A stretch of DNA of 64,000 nucleotides from Ponticoccus litoralis (lineage in GTDB: Bacteria > Pseudomonadota > Alphaproteobacteria > Rhodobacterales > Rhodobacteraceae). A program made the translations under genes and the position numbers. The stretch is from positions 434,001 through 498,000 of the forward strand of contig NZ_JBDNCH010000002.1 in the NCBI RefSeq assembly GCF_039769985.1, written 5' to 3'. Below the pieces are notes generated by a model, which saw nothing but the letters and a program-made list of their open reading frames with translations, was not told the origin of the DNA and made no database searches. Of this stretch, positions 9,644-17,651 are shown in pieces; within the stretch, counting starts at the first letter, position 1; each line of letters opens with the position of its first letter.

Positions 9644-10537
9644 ATGCGCCTCGACCCCGCCCAGCTTGCCGCCCTCGAGGCGGTCCTGCGTCTTGGCAGC
9701 TTCGAGGAAGCCGCCGCCGCGCTTGGTGTCACCCCCTCGGCAATCTCGCAGCGCATCCGCGCGCTGGAGGACCGCACCGGGACGCCGCTGGTGATCCGCA
9801 CCAGCCCCGCCAAGGCCACCGCGCTTGGCGCCCGCCTGGCCCGGCATGCCCGCGAGCAGGCGCTGCTGGATGCGGCGCTTGCGGATGAGCTGCACCAGGC
9901 CCGCGCCGCCGCCCGCGTCCGCATCGTGCTGAATGCCGATTCGCTGGATACATGGGCCCTGCCCGCGCTGGCGGACGCAGACCTGCTGTACGAGATCGTG
10001 GTCGAGGACGAATCCATCTCGGCGGAGCGGCTGCGGCGCGGCGAGGTCTCTGCCGTCGTCACCACGCAGGCAAACCCGGTTCAGGGCTGCGACGTGATCG
10101 CATTGGGCGCGATGCGCTACCGGGCCACCTGCGCCCCCGCCTTCCACGACAGGCACTTCGCGCGGGGCCTCGACGCCACGGCGCTGGCGCAGGCGCCCAT
10201 GCTGGATTTCTCGGGGCACGACCGCCACCAGCGGGCCTGGATCACCGCGCTCACCGGGCAGCCGCTGTCGCCGCCCGCGCATCTGCTGCCCTCGACCCAC
10301 GGCTTCGTCACGGCGGCGAAACTGGGGCTGGGCTGGGGCCTGAACCCGGCGCCGCTGGTGGATGCAGAGATCACGGCGGGCCGCCTGCGCGACATGGCGC
10401 CCGACCGCCCCTTCGACGTGCCGCTGTACTGGCAGTTGCGCAGCCTCGTCGCCCCCGCGCTACGGCCCCTGACACGGGCCATGGTGCGGGCCGCGAAGCG
10501 CGGATTGGTGCAACAGGCGGGACCGGACGGCCCCTAG
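9644..10537 (+). CDS. argP: LysR-family regulator, ArgP/LysG type
   Basis: An intact protein of 297 residues. Residues 1-60 form the winged helix-turn-helix (LGSFEEAAAALGVTPSAISQRIRALE) and the rest is the effector domain. Similarity to ArgP/IciA/LysG regulators and the divergent position 90 bases from the argO-type exporter indicate lysine/arginine-dependent activation of that exporter; basic amino acids would be the co-effectors. The start at 9644 is the first ATG and gives the standard LysR N-terminus (DPAQLAALEAVL). Immediately after the stop lies a GC-rich palindrome, GGCCCCTAGGGGCC at 10529-10542, overlapping the end of the gene. Confidence 0.88.
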   Translation: MRLDPAQLAALEAVLRLGSFEEAAAALGVTPSAISQRIRALEDRTGTPLVIRTSPAKATALGARLARHAREQALLDAALADELHQARAAARVRIVLNADSLDTWALPALADADLLYEIVVEDESISAERLRRGEVSAVVTTQANPVQGCDVIALGAMRYRATCAPAFHDRHFARGLDATALAQAPMLDFSGHDRHQRAWITALTGQPLSPPAHLLPSTHGFVTAAKLGLGWGLNPAPLVDAEITAGRLRDMAPDRPFDVPLYWQLRSLVAPALRPLTRAMVRAAKRGLVQQAGPDGP

Positions 10538-10672
10538 GGGCCCCGGGGCCGCCCTTGTCGAGGTCGCGCACGTCCCCGGCCCGGCACCCGGATGGGCCGG
10601 GCCACCGCCTGTCGCGGCAGCCCCCGCCCGCTTCGGTCCGGGTCTCGCGGCCCAGAAAGACCGGATGGCCCG

Positions 10673-11422
10673 TCAGAGGCTTTCCAGCTGCTCCATGACC
10701 TCGTCCGAGGCCTCGAAGTTGGTGGTGACGCGCTGCACGTCGTCGTCCTCTTCCAGCGCGTCGACCAGCTTCATCAGGGTCTTCATGCCGTCGAGATCCA
10801 GTTCCGTCGTGGTGGTCGGCTTCCAGATCAGCTTGGTCGACTCGGATTCGCCCAGGGCCGTCTCAAGCGCCGAGGACACCTCGTTCAGGTCGGTGTCGGC
10901 ACAGTAGACCGTGTGGCCCTCTTCCGAGGATTCCACGTCCTCGGCCCCGGCCTCGATCGCCGCCATCATGACGTCGTCCGCGTCCCCCACCGAGGCGGGA
11001 TAGACGATCTCGCCCTTGCGCTCGAACATGAAGCCGACGGACCCGGTCTCGCCAAGGTTGCCGCCGTTCTTGGTGAAGGTCGAGCGCACGGTCGAGGCGG
11101 TCCGGTTGCGGTTGTCGGTCATTGCCTCGACGATCACCGCCACGCCGTTCGGGCCGTAGCCCTCGTAGCGGATTTCCTCGTAATCCTCGCCCTCGCCGCC
11201 GATGGCCTTCTTGATGGCGCGCTCGATATTGTCCTTGGGCATCGACTGGCCCTTGGCCTCTTTCACCGCCAGACGCAGGCGCGGGTTCTTTTCCGGATCC
11301 GGGTCGCCCATCTTCGCCGCGATGGTGATTTCCTTGGACAGTTTCGAAAAGACCTTGGCGCGCAACTTGTCCTGTCGGCCCTTGCGGTGCTGAATGTTTG
11401 CCCATTTGGAATGGCCGGCCAT
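10673..11422 (-). CDS. yebC: YebC/TACO1-family protein
   Basis: An intact protein of 249 residues of the YebC/TACO1 (PmpR) family, acting in the cytoplasm. It starts with the invariant MAGHSKWANIQHRKGRQD and has NPRLRLAVKEAKGQSMPKDN near residue 47 and YEGYGPNGVAVIVE near residue 90. Members have been described both as DNA-binding regulators and, more recently, as factors that relieve ribosome stalling; the sequence does not decide between them. In many bacteria it neighbours the ruv genes, which are not seen here. Its downstream neighbour is the convergent argP-type gene. Confidence 0.94.
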   Translation of the reverse strand: MAGHSKWANIQHRKGRQDKLRAKVFSKLSKEITIAAKMGDPDPEKNPRLRLAVKEAKGQSMPKDNIERAIKKAIGGEGEDYEEIRYEGYGPNGVAVIVEAMTDNRNRTASTVRSTFTKNGGNLGETGSVGFMFERKGEIVYPASVGDADDVMMAAIEAGAEDVESSEEGHTVYCADTDLNEVSSALETALGESESTKLIWKPTTTTELDLDGMKTLMKLVDALEEDDDVQRVTTNFEASDEVMEQLESL

Positions 11423-11931
11423 GTACTCGCCTCATATCGGTTTGTGATGTATGGGCGCCTCTATACGGGAGGACGCCCCCCTTGCCAAGACGCGTGGCGC
11501 GGGCGCGTCGCGGCGGCAAGCCCGCCTTCGTTGCCCGTTTCCTGCGTCTGCCTCCGCTCCGAAGCTTGAGCCAGTGGCGCCGAAGGCCGCGCCGTCCATG
11601 ACCGGGGCCCGGGGCGGGCTGTGGCGGGGCGCCAGTATCGCATCCGCCGGAACCGCGCGACGCGGCCCGGGGCGCTGGCCCGGCGCGACAAGACCGGTGC
11701 GATCCTCGGCGGCGGCCCGGGCTGCGGGCCGGTCCCGGCCCAGACCAGCCACTCAAGACCCAGATCCAAACCGCCCGCCCGTCGCCGATCCCCCGGATCG
11801 CCGCGAACGACCGGCCCGCCATGGGCTACGGCATCGCTGCAACGCATCCGGGCGCAGAGGTCTCAAGGGCCCGCAGCATCCGCCCGGCAGAAGGCTGCGC
11901 AGCCTTGTCGAATACGGACCCTAACCCTGCG
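11423..11931. other. Gene-free stretch between the SLC13 transporter gene and yebC
   Basis: About 500 very GC-rich bases. All reading frames here are basic and low in complexity (many Arg, Pro, Gly), as expected for chance frames at this base composition. I see no repeat, RNA gene or clear terminator. It should hold the yebC promoter. Confidence 0.45.
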
Positions 11932-13713
11932 TCACAGCGGAAAAAACACCGGGATCAGAAGCGAGGCGACGATGCCCATGACAAGGTTCATCCCCAGCCC
12001 GACCCGCAGGAAGTCGGTGAAGCGATAGCCGCCGGGGCCATAGACCAGCGTGTTGGTCTGGTAGCCGATCGGCGTGGCGAAGGCGCAGGAAGCGGCGATC
12101 ATCACCGCCACCACCAGCGGGCGCGGATCGACCCCCATGGCAGCGGCCAGCCCGATGGCGATGGGCGTCACCACGACCGCCACCGCGTTGTTGCTGATCG
12201 CCTCGGTCAGGATCGAGGTCAGGAAGAAGACCGAGGCCACCAGCAGCACCGGCGGCAGGGTCTCCATCCAGGGCGCCAGCGCGCCGACGATCATCTCGAC
12301 CGCGCCAGAGCTGTCCAGCGCCGCGCCCACCACCAGCATGGCGAAGATCAGCGCCAGCAGGCGGCCCTCGACGAAGGAAAAGGCCTCGTCCGCGTCGATG
12401 CAGCGCGACAGCAGCACCACCGCCACGGCGATCACCGCCAGCGGCAGGATCGGCGCCACACCCAGCGCCGAGAGGATCACCACCGCCGCCAGCGCGCCCA
12501 GGGCCACCGGAGCATGGCCGCGACGGAAGGCGCGGACAGTGGGTGTGGCCACATCGACAAGGTCCATCTCGTCGGCGAGGCGCTTGATGTCCTCGGCGTT
12601 GCCTTCCAGCAGCAGCGTGTCGCCGACGCGCACCACAAGCTCGTCCAGCTGGCGCCCGATGTTCTGGTTCCGCCGGTGCACCGCCAGCGGGTAGACGCCG
12701 AACCGCCGCCGCAGGCGCAGCGCACCAAGCGAACGCCCGACCATCTTGCAGCCCGGAGAGATCAGCACCTCGACGGTCGTTGTCTCCTTGGCGGAAACCT
12801 GGTCGACGCGCTTCAGCTCCTTGTTGCGTTGCAGGGACAGCAACTCGGTCATCTGCGTGCGCAGCACCACGCGGTCGCCGACCTCCAGCTCTACGCCTTC
12901 AAGGTTGCGGCGCAGGGATTCGTCGCCCCGGATCACGTCGATCAGCCGCACGCCCTCGCGCTTGAACAGCTGCACGCCCAGCACCTCGCGACCGATCAGG
13001 TTGGAATCCGGCGGGATCACCGCCTCGGTGAAGAACTTCATCCGGCTGCGGTCCGACGACAGCATCCCTGCCATCGAAGACCGCTCGGGCAGCAGGAAGC
13101 GCCCGGCAAAATACAGATAGGCCATGCCGACAGCGACCAGCACCAGCGCCATGGGGGTGACCTCGAAGATCGAGAAGGGCTCGAGCCCGCGCTGGCGCCC
13201 GATGCCGTCCACCAGCAGGTTGGTCGAGGTCCCGATCAGCGTGGTCGTGCCGCCAAGGATCGCCGCATAGCTGAGCGGGATCAGCAGCTTGGACGGCGCG
13301 ACGCCCAGCGAGTTGGCAATCTGCACGAAGACCGGCAGCATGACCACGACGACGGGTGTGTTGTTCATGAAGGCCGAGGCCAGCACCACGAAGCCGAGAA
13401 TCGCACCCAGCGCCATCTTCGGGCGCTTCATCACCTGTTCCTGCGCGTGCCGGGTGAAGGCATCCAGCGCACCGGTCCGCACCAGGGCCCCCATGACGAT
13501 GAACATGGCCGCGATGGTCCAGGGCGCCGGGTTCGCCAGCACCGCCAGCGCCTCATCCTGCGGCAGCACCCCCAGCGCCAGAAGCGCGGCCATGCCGCCA
13601 AGGGCGGTGACCTCGGTCGGATAGGTCTCGCGCACGAAGAGGGCGAACATCACGATAACCACCGCAATCGTCACCCACGCCTGCGCCGTCTGGCTCAAGT
13701 CGATCCAGTTCAT
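11932..13713 (-). CDS. SLC13/DASS-type transporter with two TrkA-C domains
   Basis: An intact 593-residue inner-membrane protein. An N-terminal group of membrane segments (residues 10-200, including ASAFMNNTPVVVVMLPVF) is followed by two cytosolic RCK/TrkA-C regulatory domains (about residues 215-400, with LEVGDRVVLRTQ and VRVGDTLLLEGN as repeat ends) and then a second membrane group (residues 410-593, with TEAISNNAVAVVVTPIAIG). The two NNTP/SNNA motifs belong to the substrate sites of the divalent anion:sodium symporter family. Members with internal TrkA-C domains carry sulfate, other oxyanions or dicarboxylates; the substrate here cannot be read. It has no obvious operon partner. Confidence 0.87.
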   Translation of the reverse strand: MNWIDLSQTAQAWVTIAVVIVMFALFVRETYPTEVTALGGMAALLALGVLPQDEALAVLANPAPWTIAAMFIVMGALVRTGALDAFTRHAQEQVMKRPKMALGAILGFVVLASAFMNNTPVVVVMLPVFVQIANSLGVAPSKLLIPLSYAAILGGTTTLIGTSTNLLVDGIGRQRGLEPFSIFEVTPMALVLVAVGMAYLYFAGRFLLPERSSMAGMLSSDRSRMKFFTEAVIPPDSNLIGREVLGVQLFKREGVRLIDVIRGDESLRRNLEGVELEVGDRVVLRTQMTELLSLQRNKELKRVDQVSAKETTTVEVLISPGCKMVGRSLGALRLRRRFGVYPLAVHRRNQNIGRQLDELVVRVGDTLLLEGNAEDIKRLADEMDLVDVATPTVRAFRRGHAPVALGALAAVVILSALGVAPILPLAVIAVAVVLLSRCIDADEAFSFVEGRLLALIFAMLVVGAALDSSGAVEMIVGALAPWMETLPPVLLVASVFFLTSILTEAISNNAVAVVVTPIAIGLAAAMGVDPRPLVVAVMIAASCAFATPIGYQTNTLVYGPGGYRFTDFLRVGLGMNLVMGIVASLLIPVFFPL

Positions 13714-13782
13714 ACAATACCTTGTCGCTCATCCCCAAACGAACGCATTTTTGCGAAGCAGCGCAGGCGTTGCAAGAGAAAC

Positions 13783-14595
13783 TCAGAGATCGGGGCCAAG
13801 CTGCGCCAGCCGTCCGCCCTGCCGCACCATGCAGACGCGCTTTGCCTTGCCCGTGGCATCGTCGGTCTCGACGAAGGTGCCGCAAAGCGTCGCCTCCCCC
13901 TCAGTCGGAGAGAACCGGCTCTTGGGCATGCCGATGACAAAGCGGCGCAGGGGTTCGGTCTTTTCCATGCCGATGACAGAGTTGTAGTCGCCGCACATGC
14001 CCGCATCCGACTGAAAGGCGGTGCCGCCGTCGAGGATCTGCGCGTCGGCGGTGGGGATATGGGTATGCGTGCCGACCACGAGGCTGGCACGCCCGTCGCA
14101 GAAATGGCCCATGCCCATCTTTTCCGATGTCGCCTCGCAGTGCATGTCCACCACCACCGCCTGCGCCTGTCCGGCCAGACGCTTCAGCGCCTCGTCGACG
14201 GCAGAGAAGGGGCTGTCGTAGTTGCGCGACATGAAGACCTGCCCCAGCGCCTGCACCACCAGCACCTTGCGCCCGCGCCCGTCCTTGTACAGCGCCGCCC
14301 CGCGCCCCGGCGCCGCCTTGGCAAAGTTCAGAGGCCGCACGATGCGCGTCTCGCGCTCGATGTAGGACAGCATCTCCTTCTGGTCGAAGGCATGGTCGCC
14401 CAGCGTGACGACATCGGCACCGGCCTCGAAAATCAGCTTGGCATGGGCCTCGGACAGGCCGTGGCCGCTGGTGGCATTCTCACCGTTGACGATGACGAAA
14501 TCGAGCGCCCAATCACGGCGCAGCGCCGGAAGGCGCTCCGCGATGCCGGTACGCCCGGCGCGCCCCATGACGTCGCCCAAGAATAGTATCCGCAT
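13783..14595 (-). CDS. YmdB-like metallophosphoesterase
   Basis: A protein of 270 residues of the TIGR00282/YmdB family. Metal-binding motifs are visible in order: FLGDVMGRAGR at residue 4, VNGENA near 38, TLGDHAFDQ near 63, DMHCEATSEK near 140 and GTHTHIPTAD near 167. Family members are dinuclear-metal phosphoesterases; Bacillus YmdB hydrolyses cyclic nucleotides and affects RNA turnover and biofilm formation. The physiological substrate in alphaproteobacteria is not known to me. ATG at 14595 is taken because it opens directly with the conserved RILFLGD strand; the frame continues upstream without conservation. It lies 70 bases upstream of the SLC13 gene and may be co-transcribed. Confidence 0.88.
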   Translation of the reverse strand: MRILFLGDVMGRAGRTGIAERLPALRRDWALDFVIVNGENATSGHGLSEAHAKLIFEAGADVVTLGDHAFDQKEMLSYIERETRIVRPLNFAKAAPGRGAALYKDGRGRKVLVVQALGQVFMSRNYDSPFSAVDEALKRLAGQAQAVVVDMHCEATSEKMGMGHFCDGRASLVVGTHTHIPTADAQILDGGTAFQSDAGMCGDYNSVIGMEKTEPLRRFVIGMPKSRFSPTEGEATLCGTFVETDDATGKAKRVCMVRQGGRLAQLGPDL

Positions 14596-14645
14596 GGCGC
14601 ACAGGGGTAGACGCGCGCGCCGGGAAAGAAAAGCCCCCTCGACGC

Positions 14646-14861
14646 CTAATCGCAGCCCATGGCCGCGCGGATCGCCGCAGGGCGGTTGGCGCCGGGGCGG
14701 CGGGCCCTCGGCAGGCCGCAAGCCCCCGCACGGCCTGGGCGCGGCGCGTCACAGGCCTGACAGGCGGCGCGCCGGATCAGAACCGAGCGCCCCTGCGCAT
14801 CAAGCGGCCTGGCCACAAGAGCCGGGGCGAGGGCCGCGAAAGCCACCCCCGCCCGGCGCAT
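14646..14861 (-). CDS. Possible small exported protein coupled to the ferredoxin gene
   Basis: A 71-residue frame whose ATG overlaps the ferredoxin stop codon as TGATG, a layout typical of translational coupling. It begins with MRRAGVAFAALAPALVARPL, which could serve as a signal peptide, and has four cysteines (ACQACD, GACG, MGCD). I do not recognise the family. The Arg/Pro/Ala-rich composition could also arise by chance at this GC content, so the call rests on the overlap and the N-terminal hydrophobic segment. Confidence 0.4.
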   Translation of the reverse strand: MRRAGVAFAALAPALVARPLDAQGRSVLIRRAACQACDAPRPGRAGACGLPRARRPGANRPAAIRAAMGCD

Positions 14862-15184
14862 CAGATCTGCTTCTCGGGCAATTGCACGACAAGCCCGTCC
14901 AGCGCGTCCGAGACCTTCAGCTGGCAGGTCAGCCGCGAGCGCGCCGGGTCCGGCTCGAATGCAAAGTCGAGCATGTCCTCTTCCATGTCGTCCTTGGCGG
15001 GCAGCTTTTCCACCCAGTCGGGGGCGACATAGACGTGGCAGGTCGAACAGGCGCAGGCGCCGCCGCAATCCGCCTCGATGCCGGGGATGCCGTTGTCGCG
15101 CGCGCCTTCCATGACGGTCAGCCCGTTGGCGACCTCGACGACATGCTCGGTTCCGTTGTGCTCGATATAGGTGATCTTTGCCAT
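14861..15184 (-). CDS. 2Fe-2S ferredoxin, adrenodoxin type
   Basis: An intact 107-residue ferredoxin of the vertebrate/bacterial adrenodoxin group (like Rhodobacter FdVI). Cluster ligands are Cys40, Cys46, Cys49 and Cys87 in the pattern C-x5-C-x2-C-x37-C, in the context DCGGACACSTCHVY and SRLTCQLKV. The acidic loop DDMEEDMLDFA near residue 65 is the usual docking surface for redox partners. Such ferredoxins supply electrons to iron-sulfur cluster assembly or to P450 systems; which applies here is unknown as no partner gene is adjacent. A small frame overlaps its stop codon. Confidence 0.93.
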   Translation of the reverse strand: MAKITYIEHNGTEHVVEVANGLTVMEGARDNGIPGIEADCGGACACSTCHVYVAPDWVEKLPAKDDMEEDMLDFAFEPDPARSRLTCQLKVSDALDGLVVQLPEKQI

Positions 15185-15599
15185 CGCGCCGCTCCTTGGT
15201 GCCTTGTTCGCTGGTCCGGCACAGTCCTAGCCAGCCATGCGCCCGGGGGCCAGAGGCTTTTGCGTCGCGGCGCCGCCTGTCGCGACGGCTGTGCCCGATC
15301 CGGGCAAGCCGCGCCGCGGCCCGCGCCCATGGCTCCGCCCCGCCCCGGCCCGGCGAAGCCCCTTTTCGGCCAGCGATCCGGTGCAGCGGTCTGGCGCAAG
15401 GCTCCGGTGCAACGGTCGGTGACAGCGGACTGGCGCAGCGATCTGGCCACATGACCCCCGGCGCGACGGGCGCCACGGGCCGGGACAGCCGCGGCGGAAG
15501 CGGGCCATGGAACCGGCCCCGCTCGGGGCACGCGCCCCGGCGCAGGCCAGCCGCACGGGCGCCAGCCCCTGTCTGTCCCCTTGCCGGACCACGGGAGAT
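15185..15599. other. Gene-free stretch between ferredoxin and DnaE2 fragment
   Basis: About 415 GC-rich bases between divergent genes. I looked for degraded imuA, imuB or dnaE2 sequence in the plus-strand frames and saw none. Short imperfect repeats of the type CCGGTGCA and CTGGCGCA occur at 15378-15440. Its right end meets the SOS box. Confidence 0.4.
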
Positions 15600-15614
15600 G
15601 TTCCATATTCGTTC
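15600..15614 (+). promoter_or_regulatory. SOS box (LexA site), alphaproteobacterial type
   Basis: The direct repeat GTTC-N7-GTTC (GTTC at 15600-15603 and 15611-15614, spacer CATATTC) matches the LexA-binding consensus known for Rhodobacter and rhizobial SOS genes. It ends two bases before the ATG of the DnaE2-like fragment. Binding itself is inferred. Confidence 0.7.
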
Positions 15615-15616
15615 TC

Positions 15617-15973
15617 ATGACATGGCCCCACCCGCCCTCCTGCCTTCCCGCTGCCCGGCTGGGCGAACCGCCCAATGGCGCGCGTGTCGCCGTGGCGGGC
15701 ATCGTCATCCTGCGCCAGCGCCCGGGCACCGCGAAGGGCGTGATCTTCGTCACCCTCGAAGACGAAACCGGCGTGGTCAACGTGATCGTCTGGCGCAAGA
15801 TCTACGAACGCTTTCGCCGCGCGGTCATCGCCGGGCGGATGCTGCGCGTCACCGGTCGCCTGCAACGCGAGAACGGCGTGACGCATGTGGTGTCCGAGCA
15901 GATCGAGGACATCTCTGCCCTGCTCGATCGGCTGCTGGACGAGACGCTTTCCTCAGGCTCGGAAAGTGGCTAG
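15617..15973 (+). CDS. Orphan C-terminal OB-fold fragment of DnaE2 (ImuC)
   Basis: A 118-residue frame that matches only the extreme C-terminus of the error-prone polymerase DnaE2: NGARVAVAGIVILRQRPGTA, then KGVIFVTLEDETG, then a strand around VIVWRKIYERFRR, and GRLQRENGVTHVVSEQIED. This is the OB-fold (tRNA_anti-like) domain that normally ends a protein of about 1,000 residues. No polymerase, PHP or thumb domain lies upstream; 430 bases away the ferredoxin gene begins on the other strand. Similarity seems to start around residue 9, after a short unrelated N-terminus. With an SOS box directly in front, it may be what remains of an imuA-imuB-dnaE2 cassette after an internal deletion. The frame is uninterrupted, so it may still be expressed. 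Confidence 0.75.
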   Translation: MTWPHPPSCLPAARLGEPPNGARVAVAGIVILRQRPGTAKGVIFVTLEDETGVVNVIVWRKIYERFRRAVIAGRMLRVTGRLQRENGVTHVVSEQIEDISALLDRLLDETLSSGSESG

Positions 15974-16009
15974 TCTCTGCCGGACAAGGCACGACAAGAG
16001 GCCCGAGCA

Positions 16010-16558
16010 GTGATCACCCGCTTCTTCCCGCGCGTTTCGCTTGCGCGCCCGCTGACGGGCTGCGCCCTGGCCGCGCTGTGCGCCTGTGCCGCCCCGGTGG
16101 CAGAGACCCCGGCGGGCGGCGCCGCGCCGATGCCCGGGGCCCCGGTGGCAGAACACGAAGCCGACGGCAGCTGCCGCGTGCGGGAAACGACACCTGCGGT
16201 CTACGAACAGGTCATGGGCGAAGTGCAGGTCGTGCAGGCCGAGATCGCCGAGGATGGCACGGTGCTGCGTCCGCCGGTCTATCGCAAGGCCCCGGTGCCG
16301 CGCATCGTGCGCCCGCGGGCCGAGATCAGCTTTGCCACCCCCTGCCCCGAAGAGATGACGCCAGAGTTCCTGTCCTCGGTGCAGCGGGCGCTGACCGCAC
16401 GCGGCTATTTCACCGGCCCCGTGTCGGGCAGCATGGATGCCGCGACCGCGGCGGCGGTGCGCCGCTACCAGTCCGAGCGCGGCCTGGAAAGCGCCCGGCT
16501 CTCGGTGGAAACGGCGCGCGACCTGGGGCTGATCGCCGTGGAACGCGATCCGCTCTGA
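16010..16558 (+). CDS. Exported protein with C-terminal peptidoglycan-binding domain
   Basis: A protein of 182 residues. The N-terminus has a signal peptide with a lipobox-like end (LTGCALAALCACAAP near residue 15-29), so it may be a lipoprotein. The C-terminal 70 residues match peptidoglycan-binding domain 1: LSSVQRALTARGYFTGPVSG followed by MDAATAAAVRRYQSERGL. The middle is a linker with several Pro and Val. No catalytic domain is present, so a role as a cell-wall anchor is likely. It lies 37 bases after the DnaE2 fragment and 67 bases before proC. Confidence 0.8.
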   Translation: MITRFFPRVSLARPLTGCALAALCACAAPVAETPAGGAAPMPGAPVAEHEADGSCRVRETTPAVYEQVMGEVQVVQAEIAEDGTVLRPPVYRKAPVPRIVRPRAEISFATPCPEEMTPEFLSSVQRALTARGYFTGPVSGSMDAATAAAVRRYQSERGLESARLSVETARDLGLIAVERDPL

Positions 16559-16625
16559 ACCGCCCGCCTTGCCAGACACAGCCCCGCGCCTACGCTGGCC
16601 CCGGGCAACCCAAAGGAGATGCGCC

Positions 16626-17417
16626 ATGCGCGACAGGATCGGTTTCATCGGATCGGGCATGCTGGGCAGCGCCATCCTGCGGGCCTGGATCGACAGCGGC
16701 ACGGTCGCGCCGGAGGCGCTGATCGTGGCCAACCGCAGCGGCGCCCTGCCGGACCTGCCGCAGGCCCGTGCCATCACCGTGACCACCGATCCGGCCAGCC
16801 TCGCCGCGCGCTGCGACACCATCGTGCTCTGTGTGCCGCCCGCCGCGGCACCGGCCCTTGGCCTGCGTGCCCCCGATGCGCTGATCCTCTCGGTCATGGC
16901 CGCCGCGACGCTTGACGATCTCACCCGGCTGACCGGCGCGGCACGGGTGATCCGGGCCATGTCCAGCCCCGCCGCCGCCCATGGCATGGCCTATTCGCCC
17001 TTCGTGGCCGCCCCCGCCGCAACCCGCTCCGACCTGGCCCGGGCGCAGCGCCTGCTGGGCGCCTGCGGCCAAAGCGATCAACTGGCGGACGAGGCGCTGC
17101 TGGATCACTTCACCGCCATGACCGGCCCGGTGCCGGGCTTCGTCGCCGCCTTCGCCGAGGCCATGGTCGCCCATGCGGTCCGCGTCGGCACCCCGCCCGA
17201 GATCGCGGATCGCGCGATCCGGCAGCTGTTCCTCTCCGCCGGGCATATGCTGGCCGGGGACGCGCCCACAGCCGCCGAACATGTGCAGGGCATGATCGAC
17301 TACGCCGGAACCACCGCCGCCGGTCTGGAAAGCCTGCGCCGCAGCACCCTGCACCAGGACGTCTCCGAGGCGCTGACCGCCGCCGCCGAACAGGCCCGGC
17401 GGATGCGCCCCGCCTGA
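16626..17417 (+). CDS. proC: Pyrroline-5-carboxylate reductase family protein
   Basis: A protein of 263 residues with an N-terminal Rossmann fold (RIGFIGSGMLGSAILRAW, GxGxxG at residues 7-12) and the C-terminal dimer domain of P5C reductase, including MTGPVPGFVAAFAEAM and GMIDYAGTTAAGLESL, which replaces the usual PGGTTIAGL motif. It would reduce pyrroline-5-carboxylate to proline with NAD(P)H. The conserved GPAY of true ProC is changed to GPVP, so it may be a divergent paralogue with a different substrate. AAAGGAGATGCGCC precedes the ATG at 16626. Confidence 0.75.
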   Translation: MRDRIGFIGSGMLGSAILRAWIDSGTVAPEALIVANRSGALPDLPQARAITVTTDPASLAARCDTIVLCVPPAAAPALGLRAPDALILSVMAAATLDDLTRLTGAARVIRAMSSPAAAHGMAYSPFVAAPAATRSDLARAQRLLGACGQSDQLADEALLDHFTAMTGPVPGFVAAFAEAMVAHAVRVGTPPEIADRAIRQLFLSAGHMLAGDAPTAAEHVQGMIDYAGTTAAGLESLRRSTLHQDVSEALTAAAEQARRMRPA

Positions 17418-17451
17418 TCGCGGCACACGCGCCCCTCCGCACAGGCTTCCC

Positions 17452-17522
17452 CTCTTCTTTGGTCTGAAAATACCGCGGAGAGCGCGAGAGGCAGCGCCTC
17501 TCGCACGAGCCGCGCAGCGGCT
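17452..17522. repeat. Composite intergenic repeat: conserved box plus two hairpins
   Basis: The box CTTCTTTGGTCTGAAAATAC (17453-17472) is followed by two hairpins with three-base loops: GCGAGAGGC with loop AGC (17484-17504) and AGCCGC with loop GCA (17508-17522). It lies between the convergent ends of proC and degP. Related boxes occur at 3506, 27126, 41122, 44446 and 53856. Confidence 0.75.
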
Positions 17523-17598
17523 GTCCCGCCTGCCCCTGCATGCCCCCGCCAGCACGGACCGGAACCACCACGGACCGGAACCGCCAGAGACCGAAACG

Positions 17599-17628
17599 AA
17601 AAAGGGCGGCCTGAAAGGCCGCCCAAAA
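17599..17628 (-). terminator. Rho-independent terminator of degP
   Basis: On the minus strand a stem GGGCGGCC with loop TTTCA and matching arm GGCCGCCC is followed by TTTTT, 28 bases after the degP stop codon. Confidence 0.85.
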
Positions 17629-17651
17629 CCGAGGTTCCCTGACCTGAAAGC

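Noticed and set aside
11461..11847. Minus-strand frames in the gap between yebC and the SLC13 gene
   Set aside because: Arg/Pro/Gly-rich, no ribosome-binding site worth naming, no domain; consistent with chance frames.
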